Assembly (NCBI GenBank): GCA_013823505.1
Contig: PNMH01000013.1
Coordinates: 1-61,290 of the forward strand
Origin: Polaromonas sp.
GTDB taxonomy: Bacteria; Pseudomonadota; Gammaproteobacteria; Burkholderiales; Burkholderiaceae
DNA: 61,290 nt
Direction: 5' to 3'
Positions 10,641-18,067 of the stretch are shown piece by piece (the first letter of the stretch is position 1; each line of letters starts with the position of its first letter). The notes below the pieces were generated by a model. It was not told the origin of the DNA and searched no databases. It saw nothing but the letters and a program-made list of their open reading frames with translations. Both the position numbers and the translations under genes were made by a program.

Positions 10641-12601
10641 TCACCTTGAAAAACCTTGTCCTTCGCCGCGGCGTGAAGGTCCTGCTCGACAACGCGTCGT
10701 GCACCATCAACCCGGGTGAAAAAGTCGGTCTCGTGGGGCGCAACGGTGCGGGCAAATCCAGCCTGTTCGGTCTGCTCAACCACACGCTGCACGAAGACAA
10801 AGGCGACTTCTACGTGCCACCGCAGTGGCGCATGGCGCAGGTGGCGCAGGACATGCCCGAGACCGACCAAACGGCCACACAGTTCGTGATCGAGGGCGAC
10901 GTGACCCTGCTCGCCGCGCAACAGGAAGTGACGGCCTCGGAAAACAGCGGCGACGGCGAGCGCATGGCCCACGCCTACATGGCGCTGCACGACGCCGGCG
11001 CGCACGACGCGCCGGCCCGCGCGCAGGCCCTCATCCTGGGTCTGGGTTTTCGCACCGATGAACTCGAGCGCCCGGTCAACAGCTTCTCGGGCGGCTGGCG
11101 CATGCGCCTGCAGCTGGCCCGCGCGCTGATGTGCCCGAGCGAGCTGCTGCTACTGGACGAACCCACCAACCACCTGGACCTGGACGCGCTCGTGTGGCTG
11201 GAAGCCTGGCTCAAACGCTACGAAGGCACGATGCTCGTCATCAGCCACGACCGCGAGTTTCTGGACGCGGTGACCAACGTCACCATCCACATCCACACCG
11301 CGCAGCTTACCCGCTACGGCGGCAACTACAGCCGATTCGAAGACATGCGCGCCGAGCAGATGGCACTGCAGCAGTCGGCCTACTCGCGCCAGCAGGACAA
11401 GATGGCGCACCTGCAAAAGTTCATTGACCGATTCAAGGCCAAGGCCAGCAAGGCCAAACAGGCGCAGAGCCGCGTGAAGGCGCTGGAGCGCATGGAGAAG
11501 ATCGGCCCGGTGCTCGCCGACGCCGATTTCACCTTCGAATTCACCGAGCCACAGAACCTGCCCAACCCGATGCTGGCCATGAGCGACGCCAGCTTTGGTT
11601 ACCCACCGCCCGACGAAGGCAGCGAGCCCACCATCATCGTGCGCAACATCAGCCGCTCGGTGCTCGCAGGCCAACGCATCGGCATCCTGGGTGCCAACGG
11701 CCAAGGCAAGTCCACTGTGGTCAAAACCATCGCACGTGACCTGCAGCCGATCGCCGGCGAGATCACCGAAGGCAAGGGTCTGAACATCGGTTACTTCGCA
11801 CAGCAAGAACTGGACGTGCTGCGCCCGGCCGACACGCCGCTTGAGCACATGATCCGCCTCGTGCGCGAGTGCACGGCCGAAGGTCGATTGAGCGGCCAAC
11901 CCACGCGAGAGCAAGACTTGCGAAGTTTCCTGGGCAACTTCAACTTCACCGGCGACCAGGTCAAGCAAAGCGTGGGCAGCATGAGCGGCGGCGAAAAAGC
12001 CCGTCTGGTGCTGTGCATGATCGTCTGGCAGCGCCCCAACCTGCTGCTGCTGGACGAGCCCACCAACCACCTGGATCTCGCCACGCGCGAGGCTTTGTCG
12101 GTGGCGCTCAACGAGTTCGAGGGCACAGTCATGTTGGTCAGCCACGACCGGGCTCTGCTGCGCGCCGTGTGCGACGAGTTCTGGCTGGTCTCGCGCGGCG
12201 GCATCGAGCCCTTCGACGGCGATCTCGACGACTACCAGCGCTACCTGCTCGACATGGCCAAACAGTCACGCGAGGCCCAGCGCCAGGAACAGCGCGACGC
12301 GCAGCGCGCCCCAGCTGCGGCCGCCGTGGCAGCTCCCGAACAAAAGCGCAACGACGCCCAGCGCCGCCAGCAACTGGCCGAGAAGGCCAAGCCGCTGAAA
12401 AAAGAGCTCGAGCAGACCGAGAAGCGCATGGCGCAACTCGCCCAGGAAAAGGCTCGACTGGAAGCCAGCATGGGTCAATCCCTCAGCCCTGCGGACCTCG
12501 CCAAGAACGGCAAGCAGCTCAAGACCGTGAACGATGAGAACGAAGCCCTTGAAGCGCGTTGGCTGGAACTCACCGAAGCCATTGAAGCCGTGAACGCCTG
12601 A
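10637..12601 (+). CDS. yheS: ABC-F family ATPase, YheS type
   Basis: ABC-F proteins are cytosolic, have two ABC cassettes and no membrane domain, and act on ribosomes to relieve stalled translation. The 654-residue protein closely resembles E. coli YheS (start MITLKNLVLRRGVKVLLDNA). Cassette 1 has Walker A GRNGAGKSS and signature FSGGWRMRL, with LLLLDEPTNHLDLDA. The interdomain linker (about 235-300) is rich in Lys and Ala. Cassette 2 has GANGQGKST, MSGGEKARL and LLLLDEPTNHLDLAT. A charged coiled-coil C-terminal extension covers about 540-654. It overlaps prmB by 4 nt, pairing two ribosome-directed functions. Confidence 0.9.
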   Translation: MITLKNLVLRRGVKVLLDNASCTINPGEKVGLVGRNGAGKSSLFGLLNHTLHEDKGDFYVPPQWRMAQVAQDMPETDQTATQFVIEGDVTLLAAQQEVTASENSGDGERMAHAYMALHDAGAHDAPARAQALILGLGFRTDELERPVNSFSGGWRMRLQLARALMCPSELLLLDEPTNHLDLDALVWLEAWLKRYEGTMLVISHDREFLDAVTNVTIHIHTAQLTRYGGNYSRFEDMRAEQMALQQSAYSRQQDKMAHLQKFIDRFKAKASKAKQAQSRVKALERMEKIGPVLADADFTFEFTEPQNLPNPMLAMSDASFGYPPPDEGSEPTIIVRNISRSVLAGQRIGILGANGQGKSTVVKTIARDLQPIAGEITEGKGLNIGYFAQQELDVLRPADTPLEHMIRLVRECTAEGRLSGQPTREQDLRSFLGNFNFTGDQVKQSVGSMSGGEKARLVLCMIVWQRPNLLLLDEPTNHLDLATREALSVALNEFEGTVMLVSHDRALLRAVCDEFWLVSRGGIEPFDGDLDDYQRYLLDMAKQSREAQRQEQRDAQRAPAAAAVAAPEQKRNDAQRRQQLAEKAKPLKKELEQTEKRMAQLAQEKARLEASMGQSLSPADLAKNGKQLKTVNDENEALEARWLELTEAIEAVNA

Positions 12602-12707
12602 GCTTTTGCTGAACGGCCGAGGGCACGGCCCGAGAGCGGGATGAAAAGCAGCTAGAGTGCAGGCTCTACTGCTTTTGTATCAACCTCAACGCTCAGGAGT
12701 TTTTCGA

Positions 12708-12956
12708 ATGATGTCCATTCTCGGCACCCTTTTCATCGGCCTCATCGCAGGTTTCATTGCGCGCGCCATCAAGCCTGGCAACGACAGCATGGGCTGGATC
12801 ATGACGGCCCTGCTCGGTGTTGCCGGTGCGTTCCTCGCCGGATACCTGGGCGCAGCACTGGGCTTCTACACCCAGGGCGATCCCGTGGGATTCATCGCAT
12901 CGGTGATCGGCGCAATCATCCTGCTGGTGATCTACGGCTTCTTCAAGAAGCGCTGA
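12708..12956 (+). CDS. GlsB/YeaQ/YmgE (transglycosylase-associated) small membrane protein
   Basis: This 82-residue protein has three hydrophobic helices: GTLFIGLIAGFIARAI, a Gly/Ala-rich second helix and a C-terminal IGAIILLVIYGFF. It ends in FKKR. This is the YeaQ/YmgE/GlsB family, named transglycosylase-associated, often stress-induced, with no proven activity. A clear AGGAG at 12695-12699 lies 8 nt before ATG 12708; a second ATG follows immediately. It stands alone, 107 nt after the ABC-F gene, and tRNA-Lys follows on the opposite strand. Confidence 0.88.
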   Translation: MMSILGTLFIGLIAGFIARAIKPGNDSMGWIMTALLGVAGAFLAGYLGAALGFYTQGDPVGFIASVIGAIILLVIYGFFKKR

Positions 12957-13002
12957 GCTTTCGCGAACCGCCTTGCCTGCTGCAGCGAAGGCAGCGGGCA
13001 AC

Positions 13003-13030
13003 AAAAAAGCCCTGATCTTTCGATCAGGGC
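13003..13030 (-). terminator. Rho-independent terminator of tRNA-Lys
   Basis: The stem GCCCTGATC / GATCAGGGC has a short loop and, on the minus strand, a run of six T immediately after it. It lies 12 nt beyond the 3' end of tRNA-Lys. Because the stem is symmetrical it may also partly stop plus-strand transcription from the small membrane protein gene. Confidence 0.85.
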
Positions 13031-13041
13031 TTCACATGTTT

Positions 13042-13117
13042 TGGTGGGACGTGCGGGGGTCGAACCCACGACAAACGGATTAAAAGTCCGCTGCTCTACC
13101 AACTGAGCTAACGTCCC
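13042..13117 (-). tRNA. tRNA-Lys (anticodon TTT)
   Basis: The full cloverleaf reads on the minus strand: acceptor GGGACGT pairing with ACGTCCC, D-arm AGCTCAGTTGGTAGAGC, anticodon loop CTTTTAA with anticodon TTT, T-arm with GTTCGAA, and an encoded CCA end. It is 76 nt including CCA. It is an isolated tRNA gene between the small membrane protein and tcdA, followed by its own terminator. Confidence 0.98.
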
Positions 13118-13170
13118 ATCAGGGTTTCACGGTTTGCACACTGTTGACACATTGTGTATCCCGCGAAGCC

Positions 13171-14007
13171 TCAAATTATAGCTTCTTTTTCGGGGCCTTT
13201 TGAAGACCCCTTCAAGAATGCTTGTGCATCTTTCGCCAAGTTGTTCATCACCCATCCTGCGGCGCAGAAACCAAACGCCGCCGTGACGCTCACCACCGAG
13301 CCATACCCATGGCAGTTGAGTGAGCCGTCAACGTCCTCGGTGTTGCAGGACGCATCGGGCGGCGCCACGGTTTCGCGGCTGAACACGCAGCCTACGCCCA
13401 TGCGGCCCGTGCGCGCGCCGCCGTGGTGTTTCCGCAATCGATAGCGCAACTGCGCGAGCAAAGGGTCGTGTGTCACCTCGCTCAGGTCAGCGACGTCAAC
13501 CGCGTGAGCGAGTTGCTTGCCGCCCGCCGCACCAACCGTGATGAAAGGCACCGAGTGGGCGATGGCCCAGCTGGCCAGGGTGGTCTTGGCACGCACCTGA
13601 TCACAGGCATCGATCACCGCCGAGGGCAAGCCATCAAGACCCGGCGCACCTAGCAGCAAGGCGGGCCAGTTGTCGGGCGTCACAAAATCATCGATCACAT
13701 CCACCACGCAATCGGGATGAAAGAGTGCGATGCGATCGCGCATGGCCTCGGCCTTGGCTTGGCCAAGCGTCGGCTCCAACGCATGGATCTGCCGGTTGAT
13801 GTTCGATTCAGACACGTGATCGAGATCGATCAAGGTGAGGCGCCGCACGCCACTGCGCGCCAAAGCCTCCACCGCCCAGGATCCCACACCACCAATGCCC
13901 ACAACGACCACATGCGCGTTGAAGATGCGCTGCGCCCCATTCACACCGTAGAGTCGGCGCAGCCCGCCGAAGCGGCGCTCGAAGCGTTCGTTTTTTGCCT
14001 GCGTCAC
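13171..14007 (-). CDS. tcdA: tRNA threonylcarbamoyladenosine dehydratase TcdA (CsdL)
   Basis: TcdA is an E1-like ATP-dependent enzyme that cyclises t6A37 of ANN-decoding tRNAs to ct6A; in E. coli it works with the CsdA-CsdE sulfur relay. The 278-residue protein has the ThiF/E1 Rossmann loop GIGGVGSWAVE (about 37-47), the Asp-loop IDLDHVSESNINRQ, and late cysteines (GCVFSRE, SCNTED, LNCHGYG). The GTG at 14007 was chosen because it gives the family N-terminus and overlaps the stop of the upstream transporter gene as GTGA, so translation is probably coupled. A frame without a stop continues upstream into the transporter region but does not match the family. Confidence 0.9.
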   Translation of the reverse strand: MTQAKNERFERRFGGLRRLYGVNGAQRIFNAHVVVVGIGGVGSWAVEALARSGVRRLTLIDLDHVSESNINRQIHALEPTLGQAKAEAMRDRIALFHPDCVVDVIDDFVTPDNWPALLLGAPGLDGLPSAVIDACDQVRAKTTLASWAIAHSVPFITVGAAGGKQLAHAVDVADLSEVTHDPLLAQLRYRLRKHHGGARTGRMGVGCVFSRETVAPPDASCNTEDVDGSLNCHGYGSVVSVTAAFGFCAAGWVMNNLAKDAQAFLKGSSKGPEKEAII

Positions 14008-15125
14008 TCGCGGTCCAGCAACCAGATCTGGAATCGGAAACCACCCATGGCACCGAGCACGATGCCAGTGACCGCGATGATGCTGGTGAGGCTCAAGGTG
14101 GACAGGCCCGACATACCCTGGCCCACCGTGCAGCCCAGCGCTGTGACGCCGCCCACCCCCATGCAGGCGGCGCCAGCCATGTGCAGGGCCGTGTCTTGCG
14201 TGCTGCGGAAACCCTCCCAGCGGAAGCTGCCTTCCAGCACGGCGCACGCAAAAGCGCCGACCACCATGCCCACGACCGTGACGGTGCCAAACGTGAGCAC
14301 CTTGGAGGTGTCGCTGAAGAAAATGAGCCAGTCCAGGGTGTAGGCCATGGGAGCCGTGAAGGTCAGCGCGTCCATGCGGCCAGTGTTGCTGCCCAGAAAA
14401 ACCGCCTCCAGCGTTTCGGGGTGCTCGGCCACAAAGCCCAGTCGGCCACTGACCCACCACATGGCGGTCACCACCAGCCCAAGGCCGATACCGGCGAGCA
14501 GGTTGTTACCGGTGCGGAAATCCCGCCCCACCAGCGCCCAGACCACCAACGCGCCACCCACCACCAGCGCAAACAGCAGGCCGGTGAACGCGGGCGCAGA
14601 GCCGATGACGGTGGCCAGCCAGGCTGGCAACGCCGAGCCCGATGCCATGCTGAACGAGACGGTATCCACCGTGTTCACACGCAGCACGGCAGTCACCCCG
14701 CGCAGGGTCGCAAAAGCAGCGATGCCCATGACGAAGAAAACCACCAGCGACTTCAGGCTGCCCGCTCCAATGCGCACGAGCGTTTTGCTGCCGCAGCCGG
14801 AGGCCAGCACCATGCCGAAGCCAAACAAGGCGCCACCCAGCACCGCAGAGAGCCAGATCACGCGAGTACCGGTGTAAATGCTTTGGGCGGGATCGATCCA
14901 GCCGAGCCACGCCATGCTGTAGAAGCCGATCATCGCGATGCCCACCGCCATGCCCCACATGCGCATGCGGGTCCAGTCCCCCATGTTCACGATGTCGCTG
15001 ATCGCGCCCATGGTGCAGAAGTGCGTGCGTTGCGCGATGAACCCGAAAACAAGGGCCACAGCGAAGGCAGCCCATAGGACGAGGGTATTGAGTTTGGCGA
15101 GGTCGGCGATTTCCATGGCCGCCAT
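14004..15125 (-). CDS. YeeE/YedE family transporter (TsuA-like thiosulfate permease)
   Basis: Members of this family carry thiosulfate or related sulfur compounds across the inner membrane using conserved cysteines along the channel. The 373-residue protein is almost all membrane helix, with the hallmark motifs THFCTMG (near 37), LASGCGSKT (near 110) and ALGCTVGQG (near 335). ATG 15125 opens MAAMEIADL; the second ATG at 15116 is an alternative. No tusA-like gene is adjacent, although this family often has one. Its last codons overlap the tcdA start (GTGA). Thiosulfate as substrate is inferred from the family. Confidence 0.85.
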   Translation of the reverse strand: MAAMEIADLAKLNTLVLWAAFAVALVFGFIAQRTHFCTMGAISDIVNMGDWTRMRMWGMAVGIAMIGFYSMAWLGWIDPAQSIYTGTRVIWLSAVLGGALFGFGMVLASGCGSKTLVRIGAGSLKSLVVFFVMGIAAFATLRGVTAVLRVNTVDTVSFSMASGSALPAWLATVIGSAPAFTGLLFALVVGGALVVWALVGRDFRTGNNLLAGIGLGLVVTAMWWVSGRLGFVAEHPETLEAVFLGSNTGRMDALTFTAPMAYTLDWLIFFSDTSKVLTFGTVTVVGMVVGAFACAVLEGSFRWEGFRSTQDTALHMAGAACMGVGGVTALGCTVGQGMSGLSTLSLTSIIAVTGIVLGAMGGFRFQIWLLDRE

Positions 15126-15159
15126 TGTAGGAGGCGGGCCTTGTCCCTCCTGGGCCGAC

Positions 15160-15183
15160 AGCCACGTGCCGAAGCACGTGGCT
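15160..15183 (-). terminator. Perfect hairpin with TTCG loop after cpoB
   Basis: Arms AGCCACGTGC (15160-15169) and GCACGTGGCT (15174-15183) pair perfectly over 10 bp. On the transcribed minus strand the loop is TTCG, a very stable tetraloop. It begins 4 nt after the cpoB stop. There is no T-run, so it may act as a 3'-end stabiliser or a Rho-assisted stop rather than a full intrinsic terminator. Confidence 0.55.
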
Positions 15184-15187
15184 CACG

Positions 15188-15958
15188 TCAACGAAGGCGG
15201 GCCAGCCGTTCGCGGGCCGCGGCGGCGGCTTCGGAGTTGGGGTGCGCCTTCACCAGACTCTCCAGCGTGCTCTTGGCGGTGCGCGCGTCTTTCAATTCGA
15301 CATGGCTGTTGGCCATGGCGAGCATGGCCTCGGGCGTGCGCATGTGTCCAGGGAACTCACGCACCAGGCGGCCGTGGGTGACCACCGCTTCCTTGTAGGC
15401 GCGGTTGGCGTATTGCGCGTTGCCCAGCCAATACAGCACCGAAGGCGTGTAGCCGCTGGCGGGATAACGCTGCAGGAACGACGCGTAGGCTGCCGCTGCG
15501 GGCTGGAACTCCGATTTGCGCAGCTGCGCCATCGCAGCTTCGAAGTCGTTCTTCTCGGCTGGAGCAGCGGTGAAGGTCTGGCCGTCAAACTCGATGCGCA
15601 GCGGTTCCACTTGGCGCAAGCGCTCGTCGATGCCGACCTGCACGTCCTTCTGTTGGCGCTGCAGCTCGGACACTTCACGCGCCAGCTGCTCGTTCTGACC
15701 CCTCAAACGCGCAAGCTCGGCCCGCAGCTGCTCGATCTGGTTGGACAGTTCCAGCAGGCTGCGGCGCGTGCCCGCATCGCCTTCTCGGGCTTCGGCCGCA
15801 GCGCTGTCAGCCGCTTGTTTGTTGGCGTCGACCTTTTGCCGCAGCTCGATGATGGCTTTGCGTGCCTCATCGTCGCCAAACAAGGCGTGGGCCTGCAGGG
15901 GCCACAGCGTGGCCAGACAAAGCGCCCAAGGCGCAGCGGCGGTGAGCTTCATGTTCAA
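15188..15958 (-). CDS. cpoB: Cell division coordinator CpoB (YbgF), Tol-Pal-associated TPR protein
   Basis: CpoB is a periplasmic protein that links the Tol-Pal machine to peptidoglycan synthesis by PBP1B during constriction. The 256-residue product has a signal peptide ending near AQAHA-LFGDD (residues 1-25), an N-terminal trimerising coiled coil (about 30-110) and a C-terminal TPR domain (about 135-256, motifs YPASGYTPSVLYWLGNAQY and FPGHMRTPEAMLAMA). It overlaps pal by 4 nt (ATGA) and is last in tolB-pal-cpoB. Confidence 0.93.
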   Translation of the reverse strand: MNMKLTAAAPWALCLATLWPLQAHALFGDDEARKAIIELRQKVDANKQAADSAAAEAREGDAGTRRSLLELSNQIEQLRAELARLRGQNEQLAREVSELQRQQKDVQVGIDERLRQVEPLRIEFDGQTFTAAPAEKNDFEAAMAQLRKSEFQPAAAAYASFLQRYPASGYTPSVLYWLGNAQYANRAYKEAVVTHGRLVREFPGHMRTPEAMLAMANSHVELKDARTAKSTLESLVKAHPNSEAAAAARERLARLR

Positions 15959-16539
15959 CGGTAGGTCAGTTCAACGCGGCGGTTCTTGGCGAACGAGGTT
16001 TCGTCCAGACCAACCTGTGCCGGCTTTTCTTCGCCAAAACTCACGGCTTCCATTTGCGCTTCGGTCACGCCCAGCAGACCCAGCGCGCGGCGCACAGCTT
16101 CGGCGCGCTTCTGGCCCAGCGCCAGGTTGTATTCGCGGCCACCGCGCTCGTCGGTGTGACCTTCGAGGTTCACGCGGCGAGTGCGGTTCGCGTTGAGGTA
16201 ACGCGCGTTGGCTTCCAGCGTGGCCGCCGATTCAGCCTTGACCTCGAAACTGTCGTAGTCGAAATAGATGAGGCGGGCCACGGCGGCGGGCTGGGCCGAA
16301 TCGGCGCCGCCCACGGACACGCCGGAGACGCCGCGCGGATCCACCGCGCCGCCCTGGCCACCCGCTGCGCCGCCGGAGTTGAGTGCCGAGCCCGCGCGGT
16401 CTTCCACCGGCACATCGTCAAGCTTCACGCCGGAACTGCAAGCGGCCAGCACCGCTGCGAGTCCCAGCCCGGCCACCAGGCGCAGGCCGCGTTGGAAGCG
16501 CGTGTTTCGAATAACGGGGGAGTTCTGGGTCGTGTTCAT
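15955..16539 (-). CDS. pal: Peptidoglycan-associated lipoprotein Pal
   Basis: Pal is an outer-membrane lipoprotein whose OmpA-like domain binds diaminopimelate in peptidoglycan and partners TolB. The 194-residue protein has a lipobox LAAC with Cys about 34, a Gly/Ala-rich linker and the OmpA-C domain (about 85-194) with YFDYDSFEV, LEGHTDERGGREYN and KNRRVELTYR. ATG 16539 was chosen because it directly starts the signal peptide, with AAGGA upstream at suitable distance. It lies 62 nt after tolB and overlaps cpoB. Confidence 0.96.
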   Translation of the reverse strand: MNTTQNSPVIRNTRFQRGLRLVAGLGLAAVLAACSSGVKLDDVPVEDRAGSALNSGGAAGGQGGAVDPRGVSGVSVGGADSAQPAAVARLIYFDYDSFEVKAESAATLEANARYLNANRTRRVNLEGHTDERGGREYNLALGQKRAEAVRRALGLLGVTEAQMEAVSFGEEKPAQVGLDETSFAKNRRVELTYR

Positions 16540-16601
16540 CGGGAGGTTCCTTGAAATTGAAGAAAGAATGTGGGAAGGAGCCCGTGGGCTCCTGATGGGG
16601 T

Positions 16602-17915
16602 TCAGCGCAGGAACGGGCCCCACTCGGGCTCACGGATGTCGCCTTGTGCACCGGCCAGACGGGTCTTGATGCGCCCGTCCACCGTGGTGGTCATCAGCGC
16701 TTCCTGACCTTTTTCACGGGTGGCGTAAATGATCATGCGGCTGTTGGGCGCGAAGCTGGGACTTTCGTCGGCGCTCGACTCGGTGAGTGCCGTCACGGTA
16801 CCACTGGCCAACTCCATCACGTGCAGGCGGAACGCCCCATTGACGCGGGAGATGAAGGCGAGCCAGCGCCCGTCGGGGCTGGGCGCCGGCGAGATGTTGT
16901 AGTTGCCGGTGAAGGTGAGGCGCTGCGCGTTGCCGCCTTGCGCACCCATGCGGTAGACCTGCGGTGAACCGCCACGGTCGCTCACGAAGTAGATGGATTT
17001 GCCGTCCGGGCTGAACACGGGCTCAGTGTCGATGCTGGCCGACTGGCTCAAACGGCGCGGCTCGCCGCCGTTGGCGTCCATGGCGTACACCTGTGCGTTG
17101 CCGGAGAGCGAGAGCGTGGCCACCACCGAACGGCCATCGGGCGACCAGGACGGCGCGCTGTTGGAGCCCTTGAAGTTGGCCAGCAGGCGCCTCTTGCCCG
17201 AGGCCACGTCGTGCGCGTAGATCACGGGCTTGCGCGCTTCAAACGACACGTAAGCCAGCTGAGCGCCGCCCGGTGCCCAGCTCGGCGAGATGATGGGTTC
17301 GGGGCTGGTGAGGGCCGCACGAGCGTTCTCACCATCGGCATCGGCCACCCAGAGGTTGTGGCGTTGCGCGGTCTTGGTCACATAGGCGATGCGGGTGGAA
17401 AACACGCCCTTCTCGCCGGTGATCTTTTCGTAGATGAAATCGGCCACACGGTGAGCTGCCAGGCGCAGGTCCTGTGCGCCCACGGGATAGCTCAGGCCGC
17501 CGAGGTCTTGCCCGCGCACCACGTCCCACAGACGAAAACGCACGTCAAAACGGCCGTCAGCCAGTTTGGTGACGCTGCCGGTGAGCAAGGAGTCGGTCTT
17601 GCGTTCGCGCCAGGGGCCAAGGTCGGGGCGGGAGGTTTCGTCCAGCCCGCCTGCGATGGGGTCGACAAAGCGGAACTGGCCGCTGCGTTCCAGGTCGGCC
17701 CGAACGATCGCGGCGATGTTCTCACTGGCAACGTCGTTGCCGCGGAATCCCACGGCAGAGAACGGGAACTGGGTCAGGCCGACGCCGGCGACTTCAACCC
17801 GGAACTGGGCTTTCGAGGCCAGGGGCCAACCGAGCAAAGGAAGGGTGGAAACCAGGCCGAGCGCGCGGCGTCTCGGGATCAGGGGCAGCGCGTTGTGTCG
17901 GTTCAAATCCAGCAT
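16602..17915 (-). CDS. tolB: Tol-Pal system beta-propeller protein TolB
   Basis: TolB is the periplasmic adaptor of the Tol-Pal system; it binds Pal and receives the signal from TolA. The 437-residue protein has an N-terminal signal peptide (about 1-38, with RRRALGL before the hydrophobic core, so Tat export is possible), an alpha/beta domain (about 40-165) and a C-terminal six-bladed propeller with repeated SPDGR-type turns. ATG 17915 gives MLDLNRHNALPL. No tolQ, tolR or tolA lies upstream; msbA is divergent 152 nt away. The tolQRA genes must be elsewhere. Confidence 0.94.
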   Translation of the reverse strand: MLDLNRHNALPLIPRRRALGLVSTLPLLGWPLASKAQFRVEVAGVGLTQFPFSAVGFRGNDVASENIAAIVRADLERSGQFRFVDPIAGGLDETSRPDLGPWRERKTDSLLTGSVTKLADGRFDVRFRLWDVVRGQDLGGLSYPVGAQDLRLAAHRVADFIYEKITGEKGVFSTRIAYVTKTAQRHNLWVADADGENARAALTSPEPIISPSWAPGGAQLAYVSFEARKPVIYAHDVASGKRRLLANFKGSNSAPSWSPDGRSVVATLSLSGNAQVYAMDANGGEPRRLSQSASIDTEPVFSPDGKSIYFVSDRGGSPQVYRMGAQGGNAQRLTFTGNYNISPAPSPDGRWLAFISRVNGAFRLHVMELASGTVTALTESSADESPSFAPNSRMIIYATREKGQEALMTTTVDGRIKTRLAGAQGDIREPEWGPFLR

Positions 17916-18067
17916 GCTTTGTGTGTCGCTTGTCCTGAGGTGGCAGCAGGGGCGAAGCGCCCTGCACAGCCAGCCGATAATAACGGAGGCATACGGCCTA
18001 CCCGTGACAAGATGTGTGCACGCAGGGCCGTCGCTCGTGGAGCAAGGCTGACTCGCCACAGCGCGGA

